Shown: piece after piece, positions 56,201-64,000 of the stretch
How positions within the stretch are numbered: position 1 is the stretch's first letter
How the letters are laid out: every line of letters begins with the position of its first letter
Assembly (NCBI GenBank): GCA_028713225.1
Contig: JAQTOS010000002.1
Coordinates: 115,627 to 179,626, forward strand
DNA: 64,000 bases
Origin: Candidatus Altimarinota bacterium
GTDB taxonomy: Bacteria > Patescibacteriota > Gracilibacteria > BD1-5 > UBA6164
Direction of reading: 5' to 3'
The notes under the pieces: model-generated
Told to the model about the DNA's origin: nothing
What the model saw: the letters and a program-made list of their open reading frames with translations, nothing else
Database searches by the model: none
Program-made: the position numbers and the translations under genes

Positions 56201-57244
56201 ATGGAAGAAAAATATATTTATGAGTCTGAAAATATTAATCTAGATTTAGAGAAATTGTTTTGATTTTCTTATAATGAACTAGTATTTTTTTCGTTGTCTA
56301 AAAGATGAAAATATAAAAAAATAGAAATTCTTAAAAGAAGTTGAAAAGTAAGAACATTGTATAGCCCAGTTTATAAATTAAAAAGAGCTCAAAGAATTAT
56401 TTTAAAAGAAATCTTATATAAAAAAAGCAATTACTTATTAATTGATAATGTTACTTGATTTATTCCACAAAAAAGCATTGTAGATAATGCAAAATACCAC
56501 ATTTGAAAAAAATATATACTAAAATTGGATATAAAAGATTTTTTCCCTAGTATAACTCAAGATAGAATATTTTGATTATTTAGAAAAGAATATAATTTAG
56601 ATTACTCAACAAGTATGTACCTTTCTTGATTATGTTGTTATAATAATCAATTACCACAATGAGCTCCGACAAGTCCAATATTATCTAATTTAATAGCTAG
56701 ATTTTTAGACTATAGATTAATTTGATTAATAAAATCATATAATTCTAATAAATTTTTATTAGAATTATCTTATTCTAGATATGCTGATGACTTAACCTTT
56801 TCATTTAATAAAAAAATAAATGTAAATTGATTTATAAATTATATTATATGAATATTATTAGAAGAGTGATTTTTCCCAAATTATGAGAAAATCAATCTTA
56901 TATCTGCGTGAAAACAGCAAAAAGTAACATGATTAGTTGTAAATAGTAAGGTATCTGTTGGAAGAAAATATTATAAAAAATTGAAATCAATTTTTTATAA
57001 TATTTCTAAAAATTGATTTCTTGATGAAATGCTTATATGGAATAGTAAAAATGAAAATAAAATATATAAAATAGATAAATTTAAACAAGTTTTATGAGGA
57101 TATTTATCATTTATTAAAAATATTTCACCAGATTATTATGAAAAATTGAATAATTTTAATTTAGATTTTTCTATTTGAAAAATTAAAAATGATATTAAAA
57201 CTGATATTAGTAAATGAAATAATTTTTGATGATTTAATTTGTAA
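56201..57244 (+). CDS. Retron reverse transcriptase
   Basis: 347 residues, typical retron RT length. Motif NAKYH (96-100) is region X's NAxxH; DIKDFFPSIT and QGAPTSPILSNLIA are RT motifs 3-4; YSRYADDLTF holds YADD (194-197); KVTGLVVN holds the VTG of region Y (242-244), its Gly being UGA. These hallmarks separate retron RTs from DGR and group II RTs. It should copy the msd part of a neighbouring RNA into msDNA. No fused domain. Native UGA-Gly codons show it has been in this lineage long enough to be recoded. Confidence 0.93.
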
Positions 57245-57255
57245 ATTAAAATAAT

Positions 57256-57393
57256 ATGAATAAATTAATACAATTAATTTTAGGAATTATAATATTATTA
57301 ATATTTAAACATCTATTTATAGATAATAAAATACAAAATAATATTATTCCAACTAAAACAATCATGACTAATACTTGAATAAAATTTGAATAA
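57256..57393 (+). CDS. Small membrane peptide at the retron end (45 aa)
   Basis: 45 residues with one N-terminal membrane helix (LIQLILGIIILLIFKHLF) and a short polar tail (UGA-Gly in TNTGIKFE). It starts 11 bases after the RT stop, so it could be a retron accessory, for instance a membrane toxin, or just a short native gene. Unknown function. Confidence 0.5.
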
Positions 57394-57428
57394 TAAAAAA
57401 ACCTTAAGAATTTCTTAAAGGGTTTTTT
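57394..57428 (+). terminator. Terminator of the retron operon
   Basis: AAAAAACCTTAAGAA/TTTCTTAAAGGGTTTTTT hairpin with T-run; its right half is part of the 40-base direct repeat. Confidence 0.8.
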
Positions 57429-57450
57429 GGTGTATGTATAATTTGGCAAG
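57411..57450. repeat. 40-base direct repeat, left copy, containing tRNA 3' end
   Basis: Matches 58783-58822 with one substitution (GGGTTTTTT against GGGGTTTTT). It ends in TTTGGCAAG, which on the minus strand is CTTGCCA, the 3' end of the tRNA at 58816. Here it is followed by unrelated sequence, so it looks like an att-type repeat left by insertion or by duplication. The 57451-57737 stretch after it has no gene; it holds CCAG/CTGG, TTGGC/GCCAA and an AGGTCATA/TATGACCT inverted pair. Confidence 0.7.
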
Positions 57451-57737
57451 CCAGCTAGGTCACACTACTGGTTTTTATTGTATTTTAAAGAGCTTTCTAA
57501 ACTATTGAAATCTAGTATATAGGTCATAGTGAAAATATTACAAATATTACATATAAAAAACTACTATTTTTTGTATGTCTTTTTTAGCTTAAATTAAACG
57601 AAATATCATATATGACCTTAAATCTATCTTAAATTTTGGCACTTTTAAGCCAAAAAGTCTTGATTTTATTTTTTTAATGTATACCATTACAGTTATTATT
57701 TTATAAAATAATATTTTAATTATTAATTTTTTGATTT

Positions 57738-58760
57738 ATGAAAATAAAAAATAAAAAGAGATATATTAGTTTAGCTATTGTTTTTTTATTTTTACCAATT
57801 TGTACTTATGCTAGTAATACTACATTTTCTTGAAGTAATACTAAAGTAACTACGTCATCTATAATTTCTTTAAATTTGAAAAATAAACGAAGAAATGATT
57901 TAGTTAATAAATATAAAATAAAGTTTAATTTACAATTAAAAAATACATTAGATAATCTGAAGCGTGAGCAATTAGAATCAATTATTAATAAAGTAAAATT
58001 AAAAAGAAATGATATTGATTCTAATCAAAAGATAAACTTTAGTATTAAGGAAAAATATCTGATACAAATAGATGCATTAATTAGTATATTAGAATATAAA
58101 CTTAGTAATCTTAATAATATTACTTTATTAAATCCTAATCCTCCTAAGGAAGATATAGTTGTTACAACTTGTCAAACTCCTGATGTTTTTAATAATACTT
58201 GAACATTGAGCTCAAAAGATTTAGAAGTTCAGAAGATAGCTATGAATTATATAAAATGTGTAAAAAAAATAAACTATAATCAAGCTGTTACAGGTTTTAT
58301 TTTAGATAAATTCACAGAAGATAAAAATTATTATTTGTGAAGCTGATGAATTGTGCTTGAATGAAAACGATTAACTTGAAGTTTTATAAATATATTTAAT
58401 GATTCTATCAGTAAAGAAAATTCTAAATATTATCTTGCATATAAGAATAATAAGTATGAGTTAAAATTTATTAAGTGATTTACTAAGATGAAATATTCAT
58501 GAAAAATATATGATTTTAATGAAAAAAATTTATCTTCTGAAAGTAATTATTATATGGAACTTTTTGCTTCTTGAAAAGATGCATATGTAATAGTATTTCA
58601 GAATAATTCAGGAAAAGAAGAAATGAGGGCAGCTTATCGTGAATATTTAGCTAAAACAGATGAGATAATGGATAAATATTGAGATGATCCATATATTACT
58701 AATTCATTAATACAGATTCTTAATAAAGCTTATGATATAAGACTAAACCTTTTAAAATAA
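57738..58760 (+). CDS. Secreted protein of unknown function inside the repeat-bounded segment
   Basis: 340 residues. Signal peptide MKIKNKKRYISLAIVFLF…YAS, then a Lys/Asn-rich helical region (EQLESIINKVKLKRNDID, SIKEKYLIQIDALISILEY), a small loop with CQTPDVFNN, then a beta-rich domain (YYLGSGGIVLEGKRLTGSF) and a helical end. No family recognised. It lies between the two 40-base repeats and is extremely AT-rich; probably an accessory gene exported to the surface. Confidence 0.7.
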
Positions 58761-58782
58761 AAATAAAAAACCCCTTTAAAAA

Positions 58783-58822
58783 TTTCTTAAAGGGGTTTTT
58801 GGTGTATGTATAATTTGGCAAG
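58783..58822. repeat. 40-base direct repeat, right copy, overlapping tRNA 3' end
   Basis: Same sequence as 57411-57450. It contains the terminator of the 340-aa gene (AAAAAACCCCTTTAAAAA… hairpin) and the last seven bases of the tRNA. This is the native copy because the tRNA is complete here. Confidence 0.7.
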
Positions 58823-58892
58823 GAATATTGGAATTGCACCAATGTCTCTCAGCTTCGGAGGCCGAGCACTCTTCTAATTAAGCTAACTCCTT
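58816..58892 (-). tRNA. tRNA with anticodon CCG, reads CGG (Arg or Trp)
   Basis: Acceptor AAGGAGT/ATTCCTT, discriminator G73, encoded CCA; anticodon stem CTCGGC/GCTGAG with loop CTCCGAA, anticodon CCG (58856-58858). T stem ATTGG/CCAAT. A1-U72 and G73 are bacterial tRNA-Trp features, and C34-C35 are shared with Trp; Arg identity would need A20, which is also present. The T loop TGCAATT has G55 in place of the normal U55 and the D loop has A18 where G18 is usual, so the canonical 18-55 contact is changed. Charging identity is unresolved from sequence. Confidence 0.85.
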
Positions 58893-58900
58893 ATAAAACA

Positions 58901-58934
58901 ATAATTGCTAAGCTTTTTATTGCTTAGCAATTAT
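58901..58934. terminator. Hairpin between tRNA and 75-aa gene
   Basis: ATAATTGCTAAGC/GCTTAGCAATTAT perfect 13-bp stem. It could end the minus-strand 75-aa gene upstream of the tRNA or be a processing signal. Confidence 0.75.
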
Positions 58935-58959
58935 ATAGATTTTTTATTTAAATCAAGTT

Positions 58960-59187
58960 TTATCATCTTATATCCAAAAGACTTCATATTCAATTTCGAA
59001 TTTTAGCTTGTGATGAAATTATATTTTCAGGGATTTTTATATCTTTTCATACATTTGCTAAATCTTGTAAGTCTCTTCTTTCTACTGCATCATTAGTACT
59101 ACCTAATCAAGATAATTCTGAAGGTTTTCAAGGTAAATTTACTGCTGAAGCTGTGTAAACAGAATGTCATATCGCTCATATTGTCAT
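58960..59187 (-). CDS. Small hypothetical protein (75 aa)
   Basis: 75 residues: MTIGAIGHSVYTASAVNLPG, then VERRDLQDLANVGKDIKIPE and a C-terminus with several UGA glycines, so native. No motif recognised. A tiny upstream ORF (59215-59304) would lie in the same transcript. Confidence 0.55.
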
Positions 59188-59214
59188 ATTATCGTACTTA
59201 ATTAAGTTTTAAAA

Positions 59215-59304
59215 TTATTTTTTGCTAGAAATATTAGTATATCTAGTTTTTGTTTTGCTTTCGCATCTGTAAGATGCATAATTTGTATTTTTTTCTTTTT
59301 TCAT
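59215..59304 (-). CDS. Tiny basic ORF (29 aa)
   Basis: MKKEKNTNYASYRCESKTKT… with one Cys and a basic tail; AT-rich leader like native genes. It contains a GCATCT/AGATGC palindrome within the coding part. Could be a small protein or chance. Confidence 0.3.
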   Translation of the reverse strand: MKKEKNTNYASYRCESKTKTRYTNISSKK

Positions 59305-59425
59305 AAAAATTATTGTTAATAAATAAATTTGTTTTTGCTAAAGCATTCTATTATATCTTTTTTTATAAATCAAATTTTTATTAATATTTTTTTAATGCAA
59401 ATTTAATATTTTTTTAATATAAAAA

Positions 59426-59454
59426 TTGACAACTTCTATTTTATGGTGTTTAAT
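59426..59454 (+). promoter_or_regulatory. Consensus promoter of the 54-aa gene
   Basis: TTGACA (59426-59431), 17 bases, TTTAAT (59449-59454), about 40 bases before the ATG. The 59305-59425 stretch upstream has no ORF. Confidence 0.65.
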
Positions 59455-59494
59455 ATATTTAATTAAATGTTTTATTAATTTAAATATATTTATT

Positions 59495-59659
59495 ATGGAT
59501 GTACTAAAATACAAAGAAACTTTATTAGGTATGGATTTAAATAATATTGATTTAGAAATGCAGGCTGTGCAATGATCTTATTATGCTCAAGCAGATGAAG
59601 TAAAATTGAGATGTAAGTTAATAATGGAAATAAAACATAGTAAATTTTGACAAAAATAG
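59495..59659 (+). CDS. Small hypothetical protein (54 aa)
   Basis: 54 residues: MDVLKYKETLLGMDLNNIDL, helix-rich with one Cys, ending HSKFGQK. Two UGA glycines. Promoter is near-consensus and it lies 50 bases upstream of the GGDEF gene, so perhaps co-transcribed. Function unknown. Confidence 0.5.
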
Positions 59660-59709
59660 TTTTTTATAGTAAAATAGGGTTAATTAAGTAATTAGTAACT
59701 CTATTTTAT

Positions 59710-60969
59710 ATGTGAAGAGAAACTTTAAAAAATATTTTAGATCAACGAAAAGAGAGTTGATTATGAAGTAAAGAATCAAAAAATATAATTTTTGGTATGT
59801 TAAAGATGTATAGAGATTATCCAAAAATTATAGAAAAGCTTTTTTTGCATAAAAAATTACCATTTCAAGCTGAAGTTCTAGATATATTATGATTGGGTGA
59901 TGATATTAAAGATTTACTAGCAAAATATTTAGAAAGTAGGGATTTTACTGAAGATAATGAACTATTCAAAGAATTAAATCGTGTTTTTGAATCAAAATAT
60001 GATATTCTTTCTCGAGTTTATAAATATGATGATGTAAGAAAATGTATAAAACTTATATATTGAAATGCAGAAGAATTTACAGAAAAAGTGAATTTATCAA
60101 ACACTAAAAACGGGCATTATATTACTGAATTAGAATCGGTAAAAGAATGAAATGATTCTAAATTTTTCTATAATAGATCAGTAAAAAGTTTTTGATCTAA
60201 ATGAAGTATATGAATAGATATTTTAGGGGAAAGATTTGTATTTGTTTTTTGAGATACGAAAACTCCAGAAATAGAGATTAAAAAAATTAGATCTTTATTC
60301 GAAAATTTAGATTTACGAAATAGAATACATTCTAAATTAAAATCGATAAGAGAAAAATATAAAGATCGATTAACATCTTTATATAATGTTAAATATATAA
60401 ATGAAGTAATGTTAACAAAAGCATCATCTATAATTTTTATAGATGTAAATGAAATGAAAAAAATAAATGATATATGTTGATATGTCCCAGCTAATAAAAT
60501 ATTAATAGAAATTAGTAATATCTTACTTGAATCTGTAAAGCATTGAGATAAGGTTTGTAGATTTTGATGAGATGAATTTGTTATATTTGTTAAACAAAAT
60601 GACGAAGATATAATATTGTCTATGAAAAATAGAATAGAAGCAAATATAGAAAGAAGGAATCAAGATAATGAGTTAAACATAAAATTAAGTATATGATATT
60701 CTATGTATGATGAAGCAAAAGATTTCGAGACTAGATTAGAAGAAGCTTGAAAGGATATGAAAAAAAATAAAGAGTCAGATTGACAAACATATAGAGTTGT
60801 AAGTGATACTATGGAATTTTCAAAAGAGGATCAATCTAAAACAGCAGTAAATATATTATGAATATTAGATCCAAATGATAGACAAAAAGTTGTACAAGAA
60901 ACTTGTGTTATAGCAAAAGCTTGAAATTGTTCTTGATGATGATGTTCTACAAAAAAAGAAGAAGCTTAA
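59710..60969 (+). CDS. GGDEF-domain protein with Cys/Gly tail
   Basis: 419 residues, soluble. A helical N-terminal half without recognised sensor domain, then GGDEF from KD-CGA-LTSLYN, IFIDVNEMKKINDICGYVPANK and CRFGGDEFVIF (both Gly UGA). GGDEF is intact, but the usual DxLTGLPNR start is degraded, so cyclase activity is less sure. The C-terminus GNCSGGGCSTKKEEA has two Cys around UGA-encoded Gly3 and could bind metal. The last five codons lie in a palindrome shared with the convergent SBF gene. Confidence 0.8.
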
Positions 60970-60984
60970 GCTTCTTCTTTTTTT
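60951..60984. terminator. Palindromic terminator encoding both C-termini
   Basis: Perfect 34-base palindrome, AAAAAAAGAAGAAGCTT and its complement, with stop codons of both convergent genes in its centre (60967-60969 plus, 60966-60968 minus). Each strand reads KKEEA-stop. Confidence 0.9.
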
Positions 60985-62009
60985 GTGATTATGTAAGAAA
61001 ATCGATTTGATAACAATATTTGTACGAAGTAAGAAAGTATAAAAACTATCATAAATCCAAGTCCAAAAAGGCCAGAAAATGAGAAAGAGAATACAAGTCC
61101 AAGAGTTATAAATCTAGTTGTTGTATTCCAGAAAAGACTTATATTTTCAGGAGTTTTTTCTGATTTTTTGAATATTAAATATGAAATAGCAAATATTATA
61201 AGATATGCAATTATTAATACTGTAGTTATTTTAAGCAAATATTCGAAATTAATAGAAAATAATTTATTTACTTCTTTTAATGAGAATATATAAGCTATTA
61301 TGAAAAAAGAAGATGCTTTTCATAAAATCCCAATATAAGGCTTGATTTTAGCTGTTAAATTTGAAGATAACAATATAAGTCTACTTATAATCATTGGGAT
61401 TATTATAAGAGCGAAAAATGCTATAAGAGGAGATGGTCAAGCTGATGAAGAAAAGCAAGAAAAAATTCCTGAAGCAATTTGATTTAAAAAACAATTATGA
61501 TTTGTTATTGTATATGGAATAAATTCAAGCTTGAAAATATTTCCAGTAGTTTGTTCTTGAATCAAAGGATTTAGGAAATAATAATTTCCGATTTTATTCA
61601 AAATAGAATTTAGAGGAACAAAAATTGCAGAAAATAAAATAATATTTGTAAGAAAAAGTCAAAATCATACTTTTATATCTCATTTAGTTTTTGCTATCCA
61701 TGCAAAAGTTAGTCATCCTCAAGCCATTACTCATAAAAGTAAAAATGAATATATTATAGGATTTGTTCCAAAAAATAGTTTTGCAATTCAGAAAAATACT
61801 AGCGGAATAATTATGAAATTTAGTAATATATTTATAAAAAATAGTTTTTTATGTTTAACTAAACTTTTTAATTCACTGAATTTTACATTTAATAAACTAG
61901 GCATTATAAGAAAAAGCCCAGCTCAAGCGCAAAGCATACTAGAAAAAGTAAATCATCAAAATATATAATTTATCACTAATCAAGTTATCAAAGCTATTAT
62001 AATCAACAT
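60966..62009 (-). CDS. SBF/ACR3-like (bile acid:sodium symporter family) transporter
   Basis: 347 residues, nine to ten membrane segments. GVMAGGGLTFAWIAKTKGD resembles the PGG-x-x-S-x-x-x…GN motif of the SBF/ACR3 family, and the overall length fits. Substrate unknown; arsenite, bile-type anions or another solute are possible. 21 bases downstream of the ABC ATPase, same strand. The C-terminal KKEEA comes from the terminator palindrome. Confidence 0.7.
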
Positions 62010-62030
62010 AATTTATCTAGGGATTTTTAA

Positions 62031-62762
62031 TTAATTTACTTTTAAGTTTGGTGTATCTTTCATTACTTCTTCAACGAAGAATTCTTCTAAGCTTTTTCCT
62101 ATTTCAGAAACCAGTTTGTTTGAAACTATTATTTTACCAGAATTTATGATACTTATTTTATCACAAATGCTTTCTACATCAGCCAAAATATGAGTATTGA
62201 AAAATATAGTGGTTCAATCTTTTTTCAAATCTATCAATAAATCTTTTACCATTTTTCTTCAAATTGGATCAAGTCCACTCATGGGTTCATCTAAGAATAA
62301 TAATTTTGGTTTGTTTATAATTGATTGAGCAAGTCATACTCTTTGAAGCATTCATTTAGAATAAGAACTTAAATATTTATCTCAAGCTTGACTAAGTCCT
62401 ACTTTTTCAAGTAGTTCATCTATTCTAGATTCTAATTGGTCCTTTTTTAGATCAAAGAAATTTCAATTAAATCTCAAAAATTCTCTTCAAGTTAAATGTT
62501 TATATAAGTAAGTATTTTCAGGCATAAATCATACTTCCTTTTTCGCTTTTATATTCAGAGATTTCTCTCAAAGTATATTTATTTCTCCACTTTCTGGTTT
62601 AATAAGTCACATTATACATTTCATTGTTGTTGTTTTTCCTGCTCAGTTTGGTCATAGAAATCAGTAAACTTCACCTTCATTTACTTCTAAATGTACATCA
62701 AAAAGTACTTGTTTTTTAGCTAAGGTTTTATTAATTCATTTTAATTCTAGTATTTTAGTCAT
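62031..62762 (-). CDS. ABC transporter ATP-binding protein
   Basis: 243 residues. Walker A GPNGAGKTT, Q-loop MPENTYLY, signature SSYSKGMLQR, Walker B LLFLDEPMSGLDP, H-loop THI. CcmA/NatA-type exporter ATPase by sequence (DEPMSGLDP, short C-terminus). The gene after it is a membrane transporter of a different family, so no ABC permease is visible; the true permease may be elsewhere. Confidence 0.88.
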
Positions 62763-62912
62763 ATATTATTTATTAATTTATATTATTTTTGCTGATTTTA
62801 ACTATTTTTCTTTTAAAAACAAGATTTGATTTTATAAAAAAATAAATATAATGACTCACACAAGAAAATTGGTGATAAAAACACTGATAAATAATTATTA
62901 ATAAAAAAATGT

Positions 62913-63458
62913 ATGTTGGATAAAGCAAAGACTGGATTACAAAAAGCTGTAGAACATTTAGAAAATGAATTTTCAAAATTACAATTAGGTAGAGCAAATC
63001 CAAGTTTGATAGAAGGAATAAGAGCTGAAATTTATTGAGCACTTCAACCAATTAAAAATGTAGCAAATATTTCTGTTATGGATAGCCAAACTTTGTCTAT
63101 TCAACCTTGGGATAGATCATCAATTCATTCTATTGCAAAAGCGATTACTGAAGAATGACTTGGTTTAAATCCTCAAACTATGGCAGATAGTATAATGATA
63201 AAATTTCCAATTCTAACGCAAGAAAGAAGAAAAGAAATTGCAAAATATGCAAAATGACTTCTGGAAGATGCTAAAATAGCTATCAGAAATGTTAGACAAG
63301 ACGAATTAAAAGCTATTAAAAAATCTGAAACTGATAAAGAAATTTCAGAAGATATTGCAAAAGATTATGAAACAGGCCTACAAAAATTAGTTGACGAAGC
63401 TAATAAAAAAGTTGAAGAATTATATAAGAAAAAGGATGAAGATATAATGAAAGTATAA
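62913..63458 (+). CDS. frr: Ribosome recycling factor
   Basis: 181 residues, usual length. With EF-G it splits the post-termination ribosome. Family segments: FSKLQLGRANPSLIEGI, ISVMDSQTLSIQPWDRSSIH, LNPQTMADSIMIKFPILTQE-RRKE and RNVRQDELKAIKK. UGA = Gly requires that termination uses only UAA and UAG, read by RF1; no RF2 gene is seen here. Start is the second ATG (62913); the first, 4 bases upstream, is out of frame. Confidence 0.95.
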
Positions 63459-63462
63459 AAAT

Positions 63463-63493
63463 AAAAAAGTATTTCAATTTGAAATACTTTTTT
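63463..63493 (+). terminator. Terminator after frr
   Basis: AAAAAAGTATTTCAA/TTGAAATACTTTTTT perfect stem. Confidence 0.9.
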
Positions 63494-63555
63494 ATTTTGC
63501 AAAAATACTTAAATATATTAAAATCACATATAATTTAATAACTAATTTTTCTGTT

Positions 63556-64000
63556 ATGAAAAAACAACAAATAAAAGCCTTCACATTAGTTGAGCTAATA
63601 ATAGTAATTACAATATTAGCAATACTCGCTACTATTGGTTTTATGTCATATCAATCATATACTACAGATGCTAGAGATGCAAATAGAATAACTACAGTAA
63701 AAGAAATATCAAATTGACTTGATATAACATATACAAAAAAATCAGCATATCCTATGCCAGATTGAACTGTATCAATGTGAACAGTAGCAGGAACTATATA
63801 TGCATACAAATGAACTGTTTGAGATGCTATTTCTAAAACACTTAGAATGCAAAAACGAACAGATCCAATGTCAAAAGATGAATACACATATTGAGTAAAT
63901 TCAGATCAAACTCAGTATCAAATTGCAGCTGTATTGGAAAATAATACAGTAGCTCAAATAAATACAATAGCAAATACTACTTATGCCGATTTATGAGTAG
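63556..64000 (+). CDS. Type IV pilin-like protein 3 (C-terminus beyond window)
   Basis: 148 residues seen. Class III signal and pilin helix KAFTLVELIIVITILAIL, then MSYQSYTTDARDANRITTV as in pilins 1 and 2, and a beta-rich start of the globular part with UGA glycines. Runs past the window end. Third member of a pilin family spread over the region; no assembly ATPase or prepilin peptidase is nearby. Confidence 0.85.

Noticed and set aside
56201..57244. Diversity-generating retroelement with FISUMP-like or pilin genes as targets
   Set aside because: The RT has retron NAxxH and VTG motifs, the RNA has retron a1/a2 repeats, and I saw no template/variable repeat pair with adenine substitutions near the FISUMP or pilin genes.

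Overview
The window is AT-rich, gene-dense DNA from a Candidate Phyla Radiation bacterium that reads UGA as glycine (genetic code 25), so Absconditabacteria (SR1) or Gracilibacteria. Two things show this. Every conserved gene is broken by in-frame TGA exactly at family glycines (FtsH Walker A, both glycines of several GGDEF motifs, the VTG motif of the reverse transcriptase). A tRNA with anticodon UCA, G1-C72 and U73 (tRNA-Gly features) lies at 13052-13130. All coordinates below are read with TGA = Gly. Most native genes have an A/T-rich leader without a Shine-Dalgarno sequence, and arginine is almost always AGA.

Layout: 1-8285, DUF4012 surface protein and an RND efflux pair (lipoprotein adaptor plus pump) split by a small foreign-looking gene. 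8286-13556, ruvC, first type IV pilin-like protein, ftsH, tRNA-Phe, tRNA-Gly(UCA), a small basic protein. 13636-20285 (minus), FtsE-like ATPase, thioredoxin-like protein, membrane GGDEF protein, membrane protein, VirB4-like ATPase, SpoIIE-type phosphatase. 20521-26099, pyk, two paralogous FISUMP-like proteins, pheT. 26203-33486, interrupted second pilin, rimO, secF, uppS, prenyl synthase, glycosyltransferase, a gene fragment. 33507-38821, Fe-S scaffold-like protein, GGDEF protein, Rrf2 regulator, rplA, rpoD. 39060-43436, miaB, vWA and TPR-like Bat-type proteins, FemAB-like enzyme. 43588-47560, two Shine-Dalgarno-led foreign-looking genes, clpB and a transcription unit of three micro-ORFs. 47685-54533, Rsm methyltransferase, xth, DedA, M23 peptidase plus out-of-frame SLH domains, IMPACT-family protein, VanZ, DEAD helicase. 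54714-58892, a retron locus and a tRNA with anticodon CCG. 58960-64000, small ORFs, a third GGDEF protein, SBF transporter with ABC ATPase, frr, a third pilin.

The main discovery candidate is the retron at 54714-57393. It has a reverse transcriptase with the retron hallmarks NAxxH, YADD and VTG, a putative PD-(D/E)xK nuclease effector upstream (DUF4297/Cap4-like in layout), and between them two tandem msr-msd-like RNA genes, each closed by its own perfect inverted repeat. The second major candidate is a further code change: CGG codons are rare, two of the three outside the pilins sit at positions where their families (RND pump, DedA) usually carry Trp, and the CCG-anticodon tRNA has A1-U72 and G73 as tRNA-Trp does, while CGA still reads as Arg.

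Recurring regulatory architecture: dense rho-independent terminators, many built from a family of GTAGGGAACG-type palindromes; promoters with a TTGCAA -35 box just after an upstream terminator; and four small minus-strand transcription units with strong Shine-Dalgarno sites and no UGA-Gly codons, which look acquired from a standard-code source.
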